Made by a program: the position numbers and the translations under genes
The notes under the pieces: generated by a model
The model's database searches: none
Told to the model about the DNA's origin: nothing
What the model saw: the letters and a program-made list of their open reading frames with translations, nothing else
NCBI GenBank assembly: GCA_030156305.1
Contig: JASGMZ010000221.1
Coordinates: 1-5,125, forward strand
Length of the DNA: 5,125 nucleotides
Direction: 5' to 3'
Source: Bacteroidales bacterium
GTDB lineage: Bacteria; Bacteroidota; Bacteroidia; Bacteroidales; UBA12077
Part shown: in pieces, positions 1 to 5,066 of the stretch
Numbering within the stretch: position 1 is the stretch's first letter
Layout: the number at the start of each line of letters is the position of its first letter

Positions 1-85
1 AATCAGCTCTTTTTGCTTTTTTAACTGATTAATTCTATAGTATGCTTTTTTACTGCACATTTTTTAGGTGAACATCGTTTAGTGA
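1..85. other. Left-edge stretch without a supported gene
   Basis: The forward frames are closed by several stops, so the amidotransferase remnant that begins at about 86 does not extend through here. The only open frame is on the minus strand: an ATG at 60 reading leftwards off the window for 20 codons, beginning MCSKKAYYRIN and rich in Lys and Gln. It has no recognisable Shine-Dalgarno sequence. It could be the start of a gene outside the window, possibly of an element that interrupted the amidotransferase gene, or it could be chance. I assign no function. Confidence 0.3.
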
Positions 86-289
86 ATAATTCGGGATAAA
101 TTTTATTTTGTGCATTCGTATGCAGTTGTGACAGATATTACAGACGATTGCTATGCTTCCTATAATCGTGGGGGCCATAGAGTTTCTGCAGTAGTTAAAA
201 AAAAGAATTTATATGGGTGCCAGTTTCATCCTGAAAAAAGTGGTGAGAGTGGGATAAAGCTCATAAAAAATTTCATAAATATATGCTAA
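86..289 (+). pseudogene. HisH-like glutamine amidotransferase, C-terminal remnant
   Basis: The frame is open from just after a TGA at 83-85 to a TAA at 287-289 (67 codons) and has no start codon before the conserved core. It contains the block FYFVHSYAV (codons at about 101-127), typical of the end of HisH, and GCQFHPEKSG with the His and Glu of the amidotransferase catalytic triad at 227-229 and 233-235. Full HisH is about 200 residues. The N-terminal two thirds, including the nucleophile Cys, are absent, so this cannot release ammonia from glutamine. HisH-type subunits work with HisF in histidine synthesis, but paralogues also serve O-antigen and flagellin-sugar clusters beside an N-acetyl-sugar amidotransferase. 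The sugar-related remnants nearby make the second origin more likely. That origin is inference; family membership is well supported by the motifs. Confidence 0.8.
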
Positions 290-318
290 TCAGACTAATG
301 AAAATCATATGAATACAT

Positions 319-324
319 GGGAGG
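319..324 (+). promoter_or_regulatory. Ribosome binding site of the methyltransferase remnant
   Basis: GGGAGG stands 3 bases before the ATG at 328 and 9 bases before a second in-frame ATG at 334. The normal spacing favours 334 as the original start, giving a protein beginning MNKELTETI. The signal is strong and undamaged although the gene it serves is broken. Confidence 0.6.
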
Positions 325-327
325 AAT

Positions 328-929
328 ATGGAAATGAATAAAGAATTAACAGAGACAATAAATCAAGAAACTAGAGAAGTCTACCATCAACAACATGTTA
401 GAATGGTAAATAACAAAATAACGATGGAACGGCTTCGGAATATGGGGAAAGAAGAATTTTTTCAATTAGAAAAAGGATATTTCGTTGGAAAAAAATATTG
501 GACGCTGGTTGTGGAAGTGCCGTAAGAAATACATTGGCGTTTTATGAATTTGGCTGTAGAGATTTGACGGCTTTGGATATTGGTGATGAATGGAAAGACA
601 CAGCATTGAAAAATCTGAACAATTATGAAATTGACAGCGGTTTTGTTAATTTAGTTGCTGGAAACGCTGATAATTTACCATATTATGACGAAAATGAATT
701 TGCTAAATTATTTTACGGAAACGGCTATATTGATTGTATTACTCAAAAAATACGATAGTATTGTATTAGTTTTGATTGATTGCTGTGGTATTTAAAAAAA
801 GGAAATTATGGTGAAATAAGGCTAAACCGATGTGTACATATGTGTATTGTAAATTATACGATGTATGAAAAGTGTTTGTTGTATGTTAAAGATCTGCTCG
901 TTCAACAGGTCAAAAACAGTTGTAAATAA
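328..929 (+). pseudogene. Class I SAM-dependent methyltransferase, frameshifted and with internal stops
   Basis: The gene is read in two frames. The first (from 328, or better from 334) runs to about 495 and ends in YFVGKK. The second continues as ILDAGCGS, the SAM-binding motif I, then LTALDIGD (motif II region) and VNLVAGNADNLPYYDENEF, the usual lead-in to the GNGVIHHI-type block, seen here as YGNGYIDCI. The frames join at a run of seven A (489-495); eight would restore one frame. After stops at 756-758 and 777-779 the same frame continues with WYLKKGNYGEI, at about the right distance to be the LKxGG strand of this fold, and ends at a TAA at 927-929. This last part is a weaker match. Such methyltransferases are about 250-350 residues and often sit in surface-polysaccharide clusters; the substrate cannot be told. 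The frameshift and two in-frame stops make it a pseudogene unless the A run is a recoding site. Confidence 0.75.
489..495 (+). other. A7 frameshift point matching an A_AAA_AAA slippery heptamer
   Basis: The upstream frame reads GGA AAA AAA TAT. Slipping back one base gives GGA AAA AAA ATA TTG GAC, which restores motif I (ILDAGCG) of the methyltransferase. The heptamer is in the register required for -1 slippage. The simplest explanation is a one-base loss in a homopolymer, because the gene carries further stops downstream. Confidence 0.6.
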
Positions 930-946
930 CGGAAAGGCGTTTTAAT

Positions 947-2344
947 ATGAGAATATTACTTGTTTCATATGACAATGATAGTAGCATTGCATACTTTCCA
1001 CTAGGATTGGGTTACCTAGCTGCTGCAATACGTAACAGTGGGCATAGTGTAGAAATATATCAGCAGGATATTTTCCATTATCCACCAGAACATTTGACAG
1101 AATTTCTAAATAAAAATCATTTTGATATTGTTGGTTTAGGTGCATGCGGCGGATACTATCAATATGATATATTGAAGAAAAATATTAAGGCAGTCAGAGA
1201 ATCGAAAGAAAATCCAATTTTAATCCTAGGTGGGCATTTACCTTCCCCTGAACCCAAATTTTTTTTAAAAAAGTATTCAGTTGATTTTGTTGTGGTTGGT
1301 GAGGGTGAAGTTACGACGGTTGAATTAATAGATGCGTTGGAAAAACAACAGGAATTAAAAAATGTAAAGAGTATCGCTTATATCGATCAAGAGGGGGTTT
1401 ATATTGAGACTGAACGGCGGCCGCCTATTGAGAATATTGATGAAATTGCCAGACCAGCCTATGACTTGTTTAATATTGAACACTATGTTTTAAACCCAGA
1501 AGCACAAATGAAAAGAAAAGATAGAAAAATGGTAATGCTCAGCGGTAGAGGTTGTCCGTTTAAGTGCAATTTTTGCTATCGTTTAGATGAAGGTTTCAGG
1601 CCACGTTCTACTCAAGATATTATTGAAGAAATCTTATTTTTAAAAGATGAATATAGAGTCACTTTTATTAGTTTTTGGGATGAGTTGCTGATGTCATCTG
1701 TAGCTAGAATGTATGAATTTTGTAATGCGTTGATTGAAAGTAAAGTTGATGTGAGTTGGGCGTGTAATGGAAGGCTGAATTTTGCATGTAAAGATGTTGA
1801 GATGCTTAAATTAATGAAGAAAGCAGGATGCGTTTTTATTAATTATGGGATTGAATCAATGGACGATTATTGTTTGAAATTGATGCATAAAAATCTTACT
1901 ACGGATATGATAATTCAGGGAATTGAGAATACAAGAATAGCTGGAATAAGCCCGGGGTTAAACATTATTTTTGGTAATTTAGGAGAGAACCGGACAGTGA
2001 TTGAAAAAGATGTTGAGTTTTTACTGAAATATGATGACCATTCTCAACTTAGAACCATACGCCCAGTAACACCTTATCCAGGCACGGAATTATATAAATT
2101 GGCTGTTCAAAAAGGTTTGATAAAAGATATAGAGGATTTTTATGAAAATAAGCATCGAAATTCTGATTTGCTAACATGCAATTTTACAGATATGACTGAC
2201 GATGAGTTCTATGAATGCTTGTTTTGGGCTAATAATATAATACTGGATAATTATGTGGATCATTTGAGAGATAAAAACAAGGAAGTATTGGAAAATTTAT
2301 ATCATGATAAAAATAGCAATTTTAGAGGGTTTAGAACTGTGTGA
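947..2344 (+). CDS. B12-binding-domain radical SAM protein
   Basis: This is a 465-residue cytoplasmic iron-sulfur enzyme expected to cleave S-adenosylmethionine to a 5'-deoxyadenosyl radical. Residues 1 to about 140 form the Rossmann-like B12-binding domain usual in the BchE-type class: PLGLGYLAAAIRNSGH at 18-33, LGGHLPSPEP at 94-103 and VVVGEGE at 115-121. The canonical DxHxxG cobalamin ligand motif is not visible, which is common in this class, so cobalamin binding is uncertain. The radical SAM core follows, with the cluster-binding Cys203, Cys207 and Cys210 in GCPFKCNFC, then GIES at 301-304 and PYPGTELY at 376-383. The ATG at 947 is preceded by GGAAAGG at 931-937, spaced 9 bases. It starts 17 bases after the last stop of the broken methyltransferase and was probably once its operon partner. 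The frame is complete with all key residues. The reaction is unknown; methylation or rearrangement of a sugar or lipid in the glycan locus is a guess. Confidence is high for the family and low for the role. Confidence 0.93.
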   Translation: MRILLVSYDNDSSIAYFPLGLGYLAAAIRNSGHSVEIYQQDIFHYPPEHLTEFLNKNHFDIVGLGACGGYYQYDILKKNIKAVRESKENPILILGGHLPSPEPKFFLKKYSVDFVVVGEGEVTTVELIDALEKQQELKNVKSIAYIDQEGVYIETERRPPIENIDEIARPAYDLFNIEHYVLNPEAQMKRKDRKMVMLSGRGCPFKCNFCYRLDEGFRPRSTQDIIEEILFLKDEYRVTFISFWDELLMSSVARMYEFCNALIESKVDVSWACNGRLNFACKDVEMLKLMKKAGCVFINYGIESMDDYCLKLMHKNLTTDMIIQGIENTRIAGISPGLNIIFGNLGENRTVIEKDVEFLLKYDDHSQLRTIRPVTPYPGTELYKLAVQKGLIKDIEDFYENKHRNSDLLTCNFTDMTDDEFYECLFWANNIILDNYVDHLRDKNKEVLENLYHDKNSNFRGFRTV

Positions 2345-2377
2345 AACTTTGAACTTTTCTGAGGAGCATAAGCGTGA

Positions 2378-2566
2378 GGTATATTTCTAAAAAATCACGA
2401 TTTTTATCAGGAAAAGTGTTACGCTAATTTAATGGATAAGAGGAGATCAATTGATATTGATGATGAGATTGATTTTGAATTGGCAGAATTTTATTTAAAA
2501 AATATATTCGAAATGAGGAATTATAGCAATGAAATACTACACGGACGGCGTTATTACGAAACTTGA
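2378..2566 (+). pseudogene. NeuA/LegF-like CMP-nonulosonate cytidylyltransferase, C-terminal remnant
   Basis: The frame is open from just after a TGA at 2375-2377 to the TGA at 2564-2566, 62 codons. It reads GIFLKNHDFYQ near the start, then MDKRRSIDIDDEIDFELAEF (codons 2432-2491). The SIDID...DFxLAE block is the C-terminal signature of acylneuraminate cytidylyltransferases, which activate sialic, legionaminic or pseudaminic acid with CTP. The N-terminal catalytic part, including the pyrophosphorylase-like nucleotide loop, is missing from roughly the first three quarters of a protein of about 230 residues, so no activity is possible. A start for this frame is not evident upstream. The tail runs 38 bases into the next gene in a different frame, and that gene's ribosome binding site lies inside these codons. 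Which nonulosonic acid it served cannot be decided; the LegC-like fragment further on favours legionaminic acid. Confidence 0.72.
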
Positions 2567-2843
2567 TTTAATTGAAAATATAGTGACAGTTTGCAGTAAC
2601 AATAGTATAAGTAAGGATTCGAAAAATTGGTATAATTTATGGCTTAGGCTTAAAAAGGATAAGGAGTTATTGTCAAAAGAAGCAAAAGTAATCAAATGTA
2701 ATAAGAAAATAAGCTATAAAAATGTAGATGATGAGATAAAATATGCATTGATTCAAATTGCACTGGGAAAGCAAAAGGCAAGATTTATAATCAAAGAAAA
2801 TAATGGATTAAAGCTTAAGAACTTGGTAATCATTAATGAGTAA
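2529..2843 (+). CDS. Lys-rich 104-residue protein of unknown function, coupled to the SIR2-like gene
   Basis: I do not recognise this protein. It is 104 residues with about one fifth Lys, so it is basic. It shows no signal peptide, membrane segment or Cys-based metal motif, only two isolated Cys. The N-terminal half carries WYNLWLRLKKDKELL (about residues 34-48), likely helical, and the C-terminal half is LKLKNLVIINE, likely a strand. The ATG at 2529 has GAGGA at 2515-2519, spaced 9 bases, which supports translation even though the start lies within the degraded cytidylyltransferase tail. Its stop overlaps the SIR2-like start by 8 bases (ATGAGTAA), so the two are probably translated together and may act together, for example as a regulator or partner of the SIR2-like protein. 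That pairing is inference from layout alone. It could also be a fragment of a longer lost gene. Confidence 0.6.
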   Translation: MKYYTDGVITKLDLIENIVTVCSNNSISKDSKNWYNLWLRLKKDKELLSKEAKVIKCNKKISYKNVDDEIKYALIQIALGKQKARFIIKENNGLKLKNLVIINE

Positions 2844-4269
2844 AGAAAAAACCGTTCTGATTTTTGGTGCAGGTGCGACTGCTGCTTTAGGGATGCCACT
2901 GACAGAAAAGCAGAATGATTTTTTTAGAACTTTCTTTTTTAGTGACGTGACAGATCTGAAAAATTATGGTTTAACAGAGCAGGATGTGGAACGGTTTGCG
3001 GCATTAAAAAAATTGAAGGCCGAAGATGAATTTAATATTGAAGATTTAATTAATTTTGTCAAATATTTCTTCATCGAGGATGAAGAGAGCTTCAAAATGA
3101 TCGATTTGTATAATCTAATCGACATACAAATTCACAAAGGATTGAATTTGACAATGCATAAATCTATATCGAATGAGAAGAAGATTTTGTATCCCCATCA
3201 TCTGGTTCAGTATCGCAAGGGAATTTTGGTTGTGCTTCAGGAATATTTTTCGATGCAGATAAAAAAGGCACAGCAAAATAAAAAAATTCATTTGTATGTT
3301 GATTTCTTTCAAGAAATCGGCAAAGTGCTTCTCCAGGAAAAGGGAGAACTAATTTCAGATGGTCTTGATTTGAGGGATTCTGATTTTGTTTTTTCAAACT
3401 TTTCATATCTGAGTTTTAACTGGGATGTTCTTTTGCTTTGGTCGATGTTTATCGCACATAAAAATTTAAACGATCAAAATGCATTTTATTATCATAATCA
3501 GAAGCGAATGTTTAAATTAAAGGTTTTTAACGATTTTGCAACGTTTATGACAAGTAAAAGTTTTGACAAAGATACAGCCAAGTGGTATCCCTATAATGAA
3601 TCAGTTGCCTATCGTTTGAATGACCCAGATCGTAACACGGATCGCAAAGTAGTACTGATCCCGACGTTTTTTCCCCATGGTCAGACAAATTGGCTCGATT
3701 GTCCGTATTGTGGAAAATTATCAGCATACTTAGGTGATTGTTTTAAGTTGCAATCGAATAGTCTGGCAATGCGTTCACCTTTAACAGCTGATGATTATTA
3801 TAAATGTGTTCATTGTGGTAGTAAGTTAACAACAAAGGATTCAGCGATGCTCTTACAAACCTTGTATAAATCGAAAACACCATATCTTGAAGAGATTCAA
3901 CGGGCAATGCGAATTAAGGTTGAAGAGGCGAAGTGTTTAATATTTATTGGTTATTCATTGCCTGAAGATGATATTGACTATAAATCATTCTTCAGGTCAG
4001 CAAAAACAGTTCATGATAAAAAAGTCTTTGTTGTATTAATGGGGAATGGCTTTGAATACCGTTGGTATGAAGCGGTAGAAGTATTAAACATGATTTCGGA
4101 TGACATTAATAAGGAAGTAATTTTACGATATTGCGAAATTTTTGGAAAAAAGAATGTTTTAATAAGTATGGTGGGTTTTCCAACGGCAATGGACTTAGTA
4201 ACAAGTCTTGTGAAAAAGAATTTAAGTTCTGATGCTTTAATAAAACTAGCAACAGGGGGAGGCTCATGA
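2836..4269 (+). CDS. SIR2-like NAD-binding protein with paired CxxC motifs
   Basis: This 477-residue protein belongs to the SIR2-like group, Rossmann-fold proteins that bind NAD and in several bacterial immune systems hydrolyse it. The N terminus has the nucleotide loop VLIFGAGATAALGMPLT (7-23). SFNWD at 193-197 occupies the place of the conserved Asn-x-Asp segment. FPHGQTNWLDCPYCG (279-293) is the HGxxNW stretch with the likely catalytic His281. Cys289/Cys292 and Cys324/Cys327 form a probable zinc ribbon. FIGYSLPEDD at 370-379 is the late motif of the family. All expected motifs are present, so it appears functional. No membrane segment or extra effector domain is visible; the region 24-185 is a helical insert that I cannot assign. 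The start overlaps the small upstream gene by 8 bases and the stop overlaps the aminotransferase fragment by 4 bases (ATGA). Possible roles are an NADase defence effector, or a deacylase-like or NAD-dependent step tied to the glycan locus. The family is confident; the role is not. Confidence 0.9.
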   Translation: MSKEKTVLIFGAGATAALGMPLTEKQNDFFRTFFFSDVTDLKNYGLTEQDVERFAALKKLKAEDEFNIEDLINFVKYFFIEDEESFKMIDLYNLIDIQIHKGLNLTMHKSISNEKKILYPHHLVQYRKGILVVLQEYFSMQIKKAQQNKKIHLYVDFFQEIGKVLLQEKGELISDGLDLRDSDFVFSNFSYLSFNWDVLLLWSMFIAHKNLNDQNAFYYHNQKRMFKLKVFNDFATFMTSKSFDKDTAKWYPYNESVAYRLNDPDRNTDRKVVLIPTFFPHGQTNWLDCPYCGKLSAYLGDCFKLQSNSLAMRSPLTADDYYKCVHCGSKLTTKDSAMLLQTLYKSKTPYLEEIQRAMRIKVEEAKCLIFIGYSLPEDDIDYKSFFRSAKTVHDKKVFVVLMGNGFEYRWYEAVEVLNMISDDINKEVILRYCEIFGKKNVLISMVGFPTAMDLVTSLVKKNLSSDALIKLATGGGS

Positions 4270-4712
4270 CAAAGAGATTTATACCCCTATCCGTCCCCAA
4301 TTTAAAAGGCAGAGAACTTGAATACGTCACCCAGGCCATCGAAACCGAATGGGTTTCATCCGCGGGTGAATATATTAAGCAATTTGAAAGCCAGATTGCA
4401 CAGTATGTAAAGGTGAATGGAGCAGTTGCCTGTCAAAGCGGCACCGCCGGTTTGCATATCGCTTTATTGTGCTGCGACGTAACAAAGGATATGGAAGTTA
4501 TTGTACCAGCGCTGACCTTTATTGCATCGGTTAATCCGGTAAAATATGTTGGGGCAGAACCAATCTTTATGGATTGCGATGATTCCCTGACATTGGATCC
4601 TGAAAAATTGCGGGATTTCTGCGAACTGGAATGCCATTTTGAGAACGAAAAACTGATTAACAATCAAACCGGAAAACACGTCACACAAAAGGTGCCTGCC
4701 ACCAACTTATAA
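4266..4712 (+). pseudogene. LegC-like DegT/DnrJ/EryC1 sugar aminotransferase, N-terminal fragment
   Basis: The 148-codon frame begins FIPLSVPNLKGRELEYVTQA, the characteristic opening of LegC-type PLP aminotransferases that aminate a 4-keto UDP-sugar on the way to legionaminic acid. ETEWVSSAGEY (26-36), CQSGTAGLH (56-64, PLP phosphate contact) and PALTFIASVNPVKYVGAEP (81-99) are all intact. Family members are about 380-400 residues. Homology ends at residue 142, and the last six codons (VPATNL, then TAA) belong to the repeat that begins at 4691-4692. The PLP-anchoring Lys and the whole C-terminal domain are absent, so it is inactive. The ATG has a strong AGGGGGAGG at 4254-4262 and overlaps the SIR2-like stop by 4 bases. 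Sampled lines are about 47-48% GC against about 30% in the SIR2-like gene, so the two have different origins. Pseudaminic-type (PseC) or Per-like aminotransferases are the alternatives; the LegC assignment rests on the opening motif. Confidence 0.82.
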
Positions 4713-4717
4713 ACATA

Positions 4718-4746
4718 CAGACTGTTAAAAGTCTTTATGCTATAAT
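4718..4746 (+). promoter_or_regulatory. Promoter-like sequence in copy 1
   Basis: TATAAT at 4741-4746 is preceded by TGC, giving an extended -10 (TGNTATAAT). CAGACT at 4718-4723, 17 bases upstream, is a poor -35. Transcription would begin near 4753, just before the GTGAC inverted repeat, leaving a leader of about 85 bases before the ATG at 4838. Confidence 0.5.
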
Positions 4747-4758
4747 AAATTGTATAAA

Positions 4759-4807
4759 GTGACATTATCTCCTTTAGGAAATGAGTCACCTATTCAACAA
4801 AGAATAG
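4759..4807 (+). promoter_or_regulatory. Inverted repeat plus hairpin in copy 1 leader
   Basis: GTGAC (4759-4763) and GTCAC (4785-4789) form an inverted repeat around an inner TCCTTTAGGA dyad. Directly after it, CTATTC (4790-4795) and GAATAG (4802-4807) form a perfect 6-bp stem with a six-base loop, AACAAA. There is no T-run, so it is not a simple terminator. It may be an operator for a repressor or a folded 5' leader; the sequence does not decide. Confidence 0.5.
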
Positions 4808-4837
4808 TCTGTATAACACCAAAGAAAATGGGAAGAT

Positions 4838-4873
4838 ATGAAAATAGAAAATCTGAGAAAATATTGTTTATGA
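4838..4873 (+). pseudogene. DUF4258-like gene, 5' stub
   Basis: ATG at 4838 follows GGGAAG at 4830-4835 and reads MKIENLRKYCL, then TGA at 4871-4873, just past the copy 1 boundary. The same codons occur in copy 2, where they continue into the DUF4258-like body at 5058 onward. This is therefore the severed start of a duplicated gene and not a peptide gene in its own right. Confidence 0.65.
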
Positions 4874-4905
4874 GCTTCAGTGCCTGACACCAACTTATTA
4901 ACATA

Positions 4906-4934
4906 TAGACTTTTAAATGACGTTATGCTATGAT
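4906..4934 (+). promoter_or_regulatory. Promoter-like sequence in copy 2
   Basis: TAGACT (4906-4911) and TATGAT (4929-4934) are spaced 17 bases, with TGC before the -10 as in copy 1. The -35 is somewhat better and the -10 slightly worse than in copy 1. Confidence 0.45.
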
Positions 4935-4945
4935 AAATTTTGAAA

Positions 4946-4994
4946 GTGACATTATCTCCTTTAGGAAATGAGTCACCTATTCAGCAAGGAATAG
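4946..4994 (+). promoter_or_regulatory. Inverted repeat plus hairpin in copy 2 leader
   Basis: GTGAC (4946-4950) and GTCAC (4972-4976) enclose the same interior as copy 1 without a change. The following stem, CTATTC (4977-4982) and GAATAG (4989-4994), is unchanged, while its loop reads AGCAAG instead of AACAAA. Both differences in the hairpin fall in the loop, as expected if the stem matters, though two copies are thin evidence. Confidence 0.5.
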
Positions 4995-5066
4995 TCTGCA
5001 AAACACCAAGGAAAATGTGAAGCTAAGAAAATAGAAAATCTGAGAAAATATTGTTTAGATGATAAA

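Larger units (their letters stand above)
4692..4870. repeat. Tandem regulatory module, copy 1
   Basis: This 179-base unit matches 4880-5057 at roughly 85% with one or two small indels; the two copies are separated by nine bases (4871-4879). It opens with GGTGCCTGCCACC at 4691-4703, a short GGTG/CACC dyad resembling REP-type repeats in Bacillota. Two blocks are identical between copies: 4756-4796 and 4840-4870. It ends with the first 11 codons of a DUF4258-like gene. Its left edge coincides with the loss of aminotransferase homology, so this is the recombination joint. Confidence 0.85.
4880..5057. repeat. Tandem regulatory module, copy 2
   Basis: This 178-base partner of 4692-4870 opens with GTGCCTGACACC. 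The invariant blocks are at 4943-4983 and 5027-5057. Differences are concentrated in the stretch before the -10, in the hairpin loop and around the start codon. Copy 2 remains joined to the downstream gene, so it is probably the ancestral position and copy 1 the duplicate, although copy 1 has kept the better -10 and the ATG. Confidence 0.85.

Noticed and set aside
310..342. Ten-codon ATG frame just before the methyltransferase start
   Set aside because: It is too short, has no ribosome binding site and overlaps the real start region.
833..860. Possible promoter TGTACA - 16 bases - TATACG ahead of the radical SAM gene
   Set aside because: Each hexamer matches its consensus at only about four of six positions in AT-rich, probably decayed coding DNA; not better than chance.
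942..1145. Minus-strand open frame over the start of the radical SAM gene
   Set aside because: It lies almost wholly within a well-supported gene and has no recognisable motif. The same holds for minus-strand frames at 3115-3406, 3545-3727, 4106-4339 and 4433-4688.
2390..2405. AAAAATC/GATTTTT dyad resembling a terminator after the radical SAM gene
   Set aside because: The stem is almost all A-T with a two-base centre and no GC-rich core, and it lies within the cytidylyltransferase remnant codons, so it is unlikely to end transcription.
4663..4764. Minus-strand frame starting in the copy 1 inverted repeat, with AAAGGAG just upstream of an ATG
   Set aside because: The equivalent frame in copy 2 stops after nine codons, the ribosome site spacing is very short, and the codons run into antisense of the aminotransferase.
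4692..5057. CRISPR array
   Set aside because: There are only two long similar units with no short-repeat/unique-spacer pattern and no cas genes; this is a tandem duplication.
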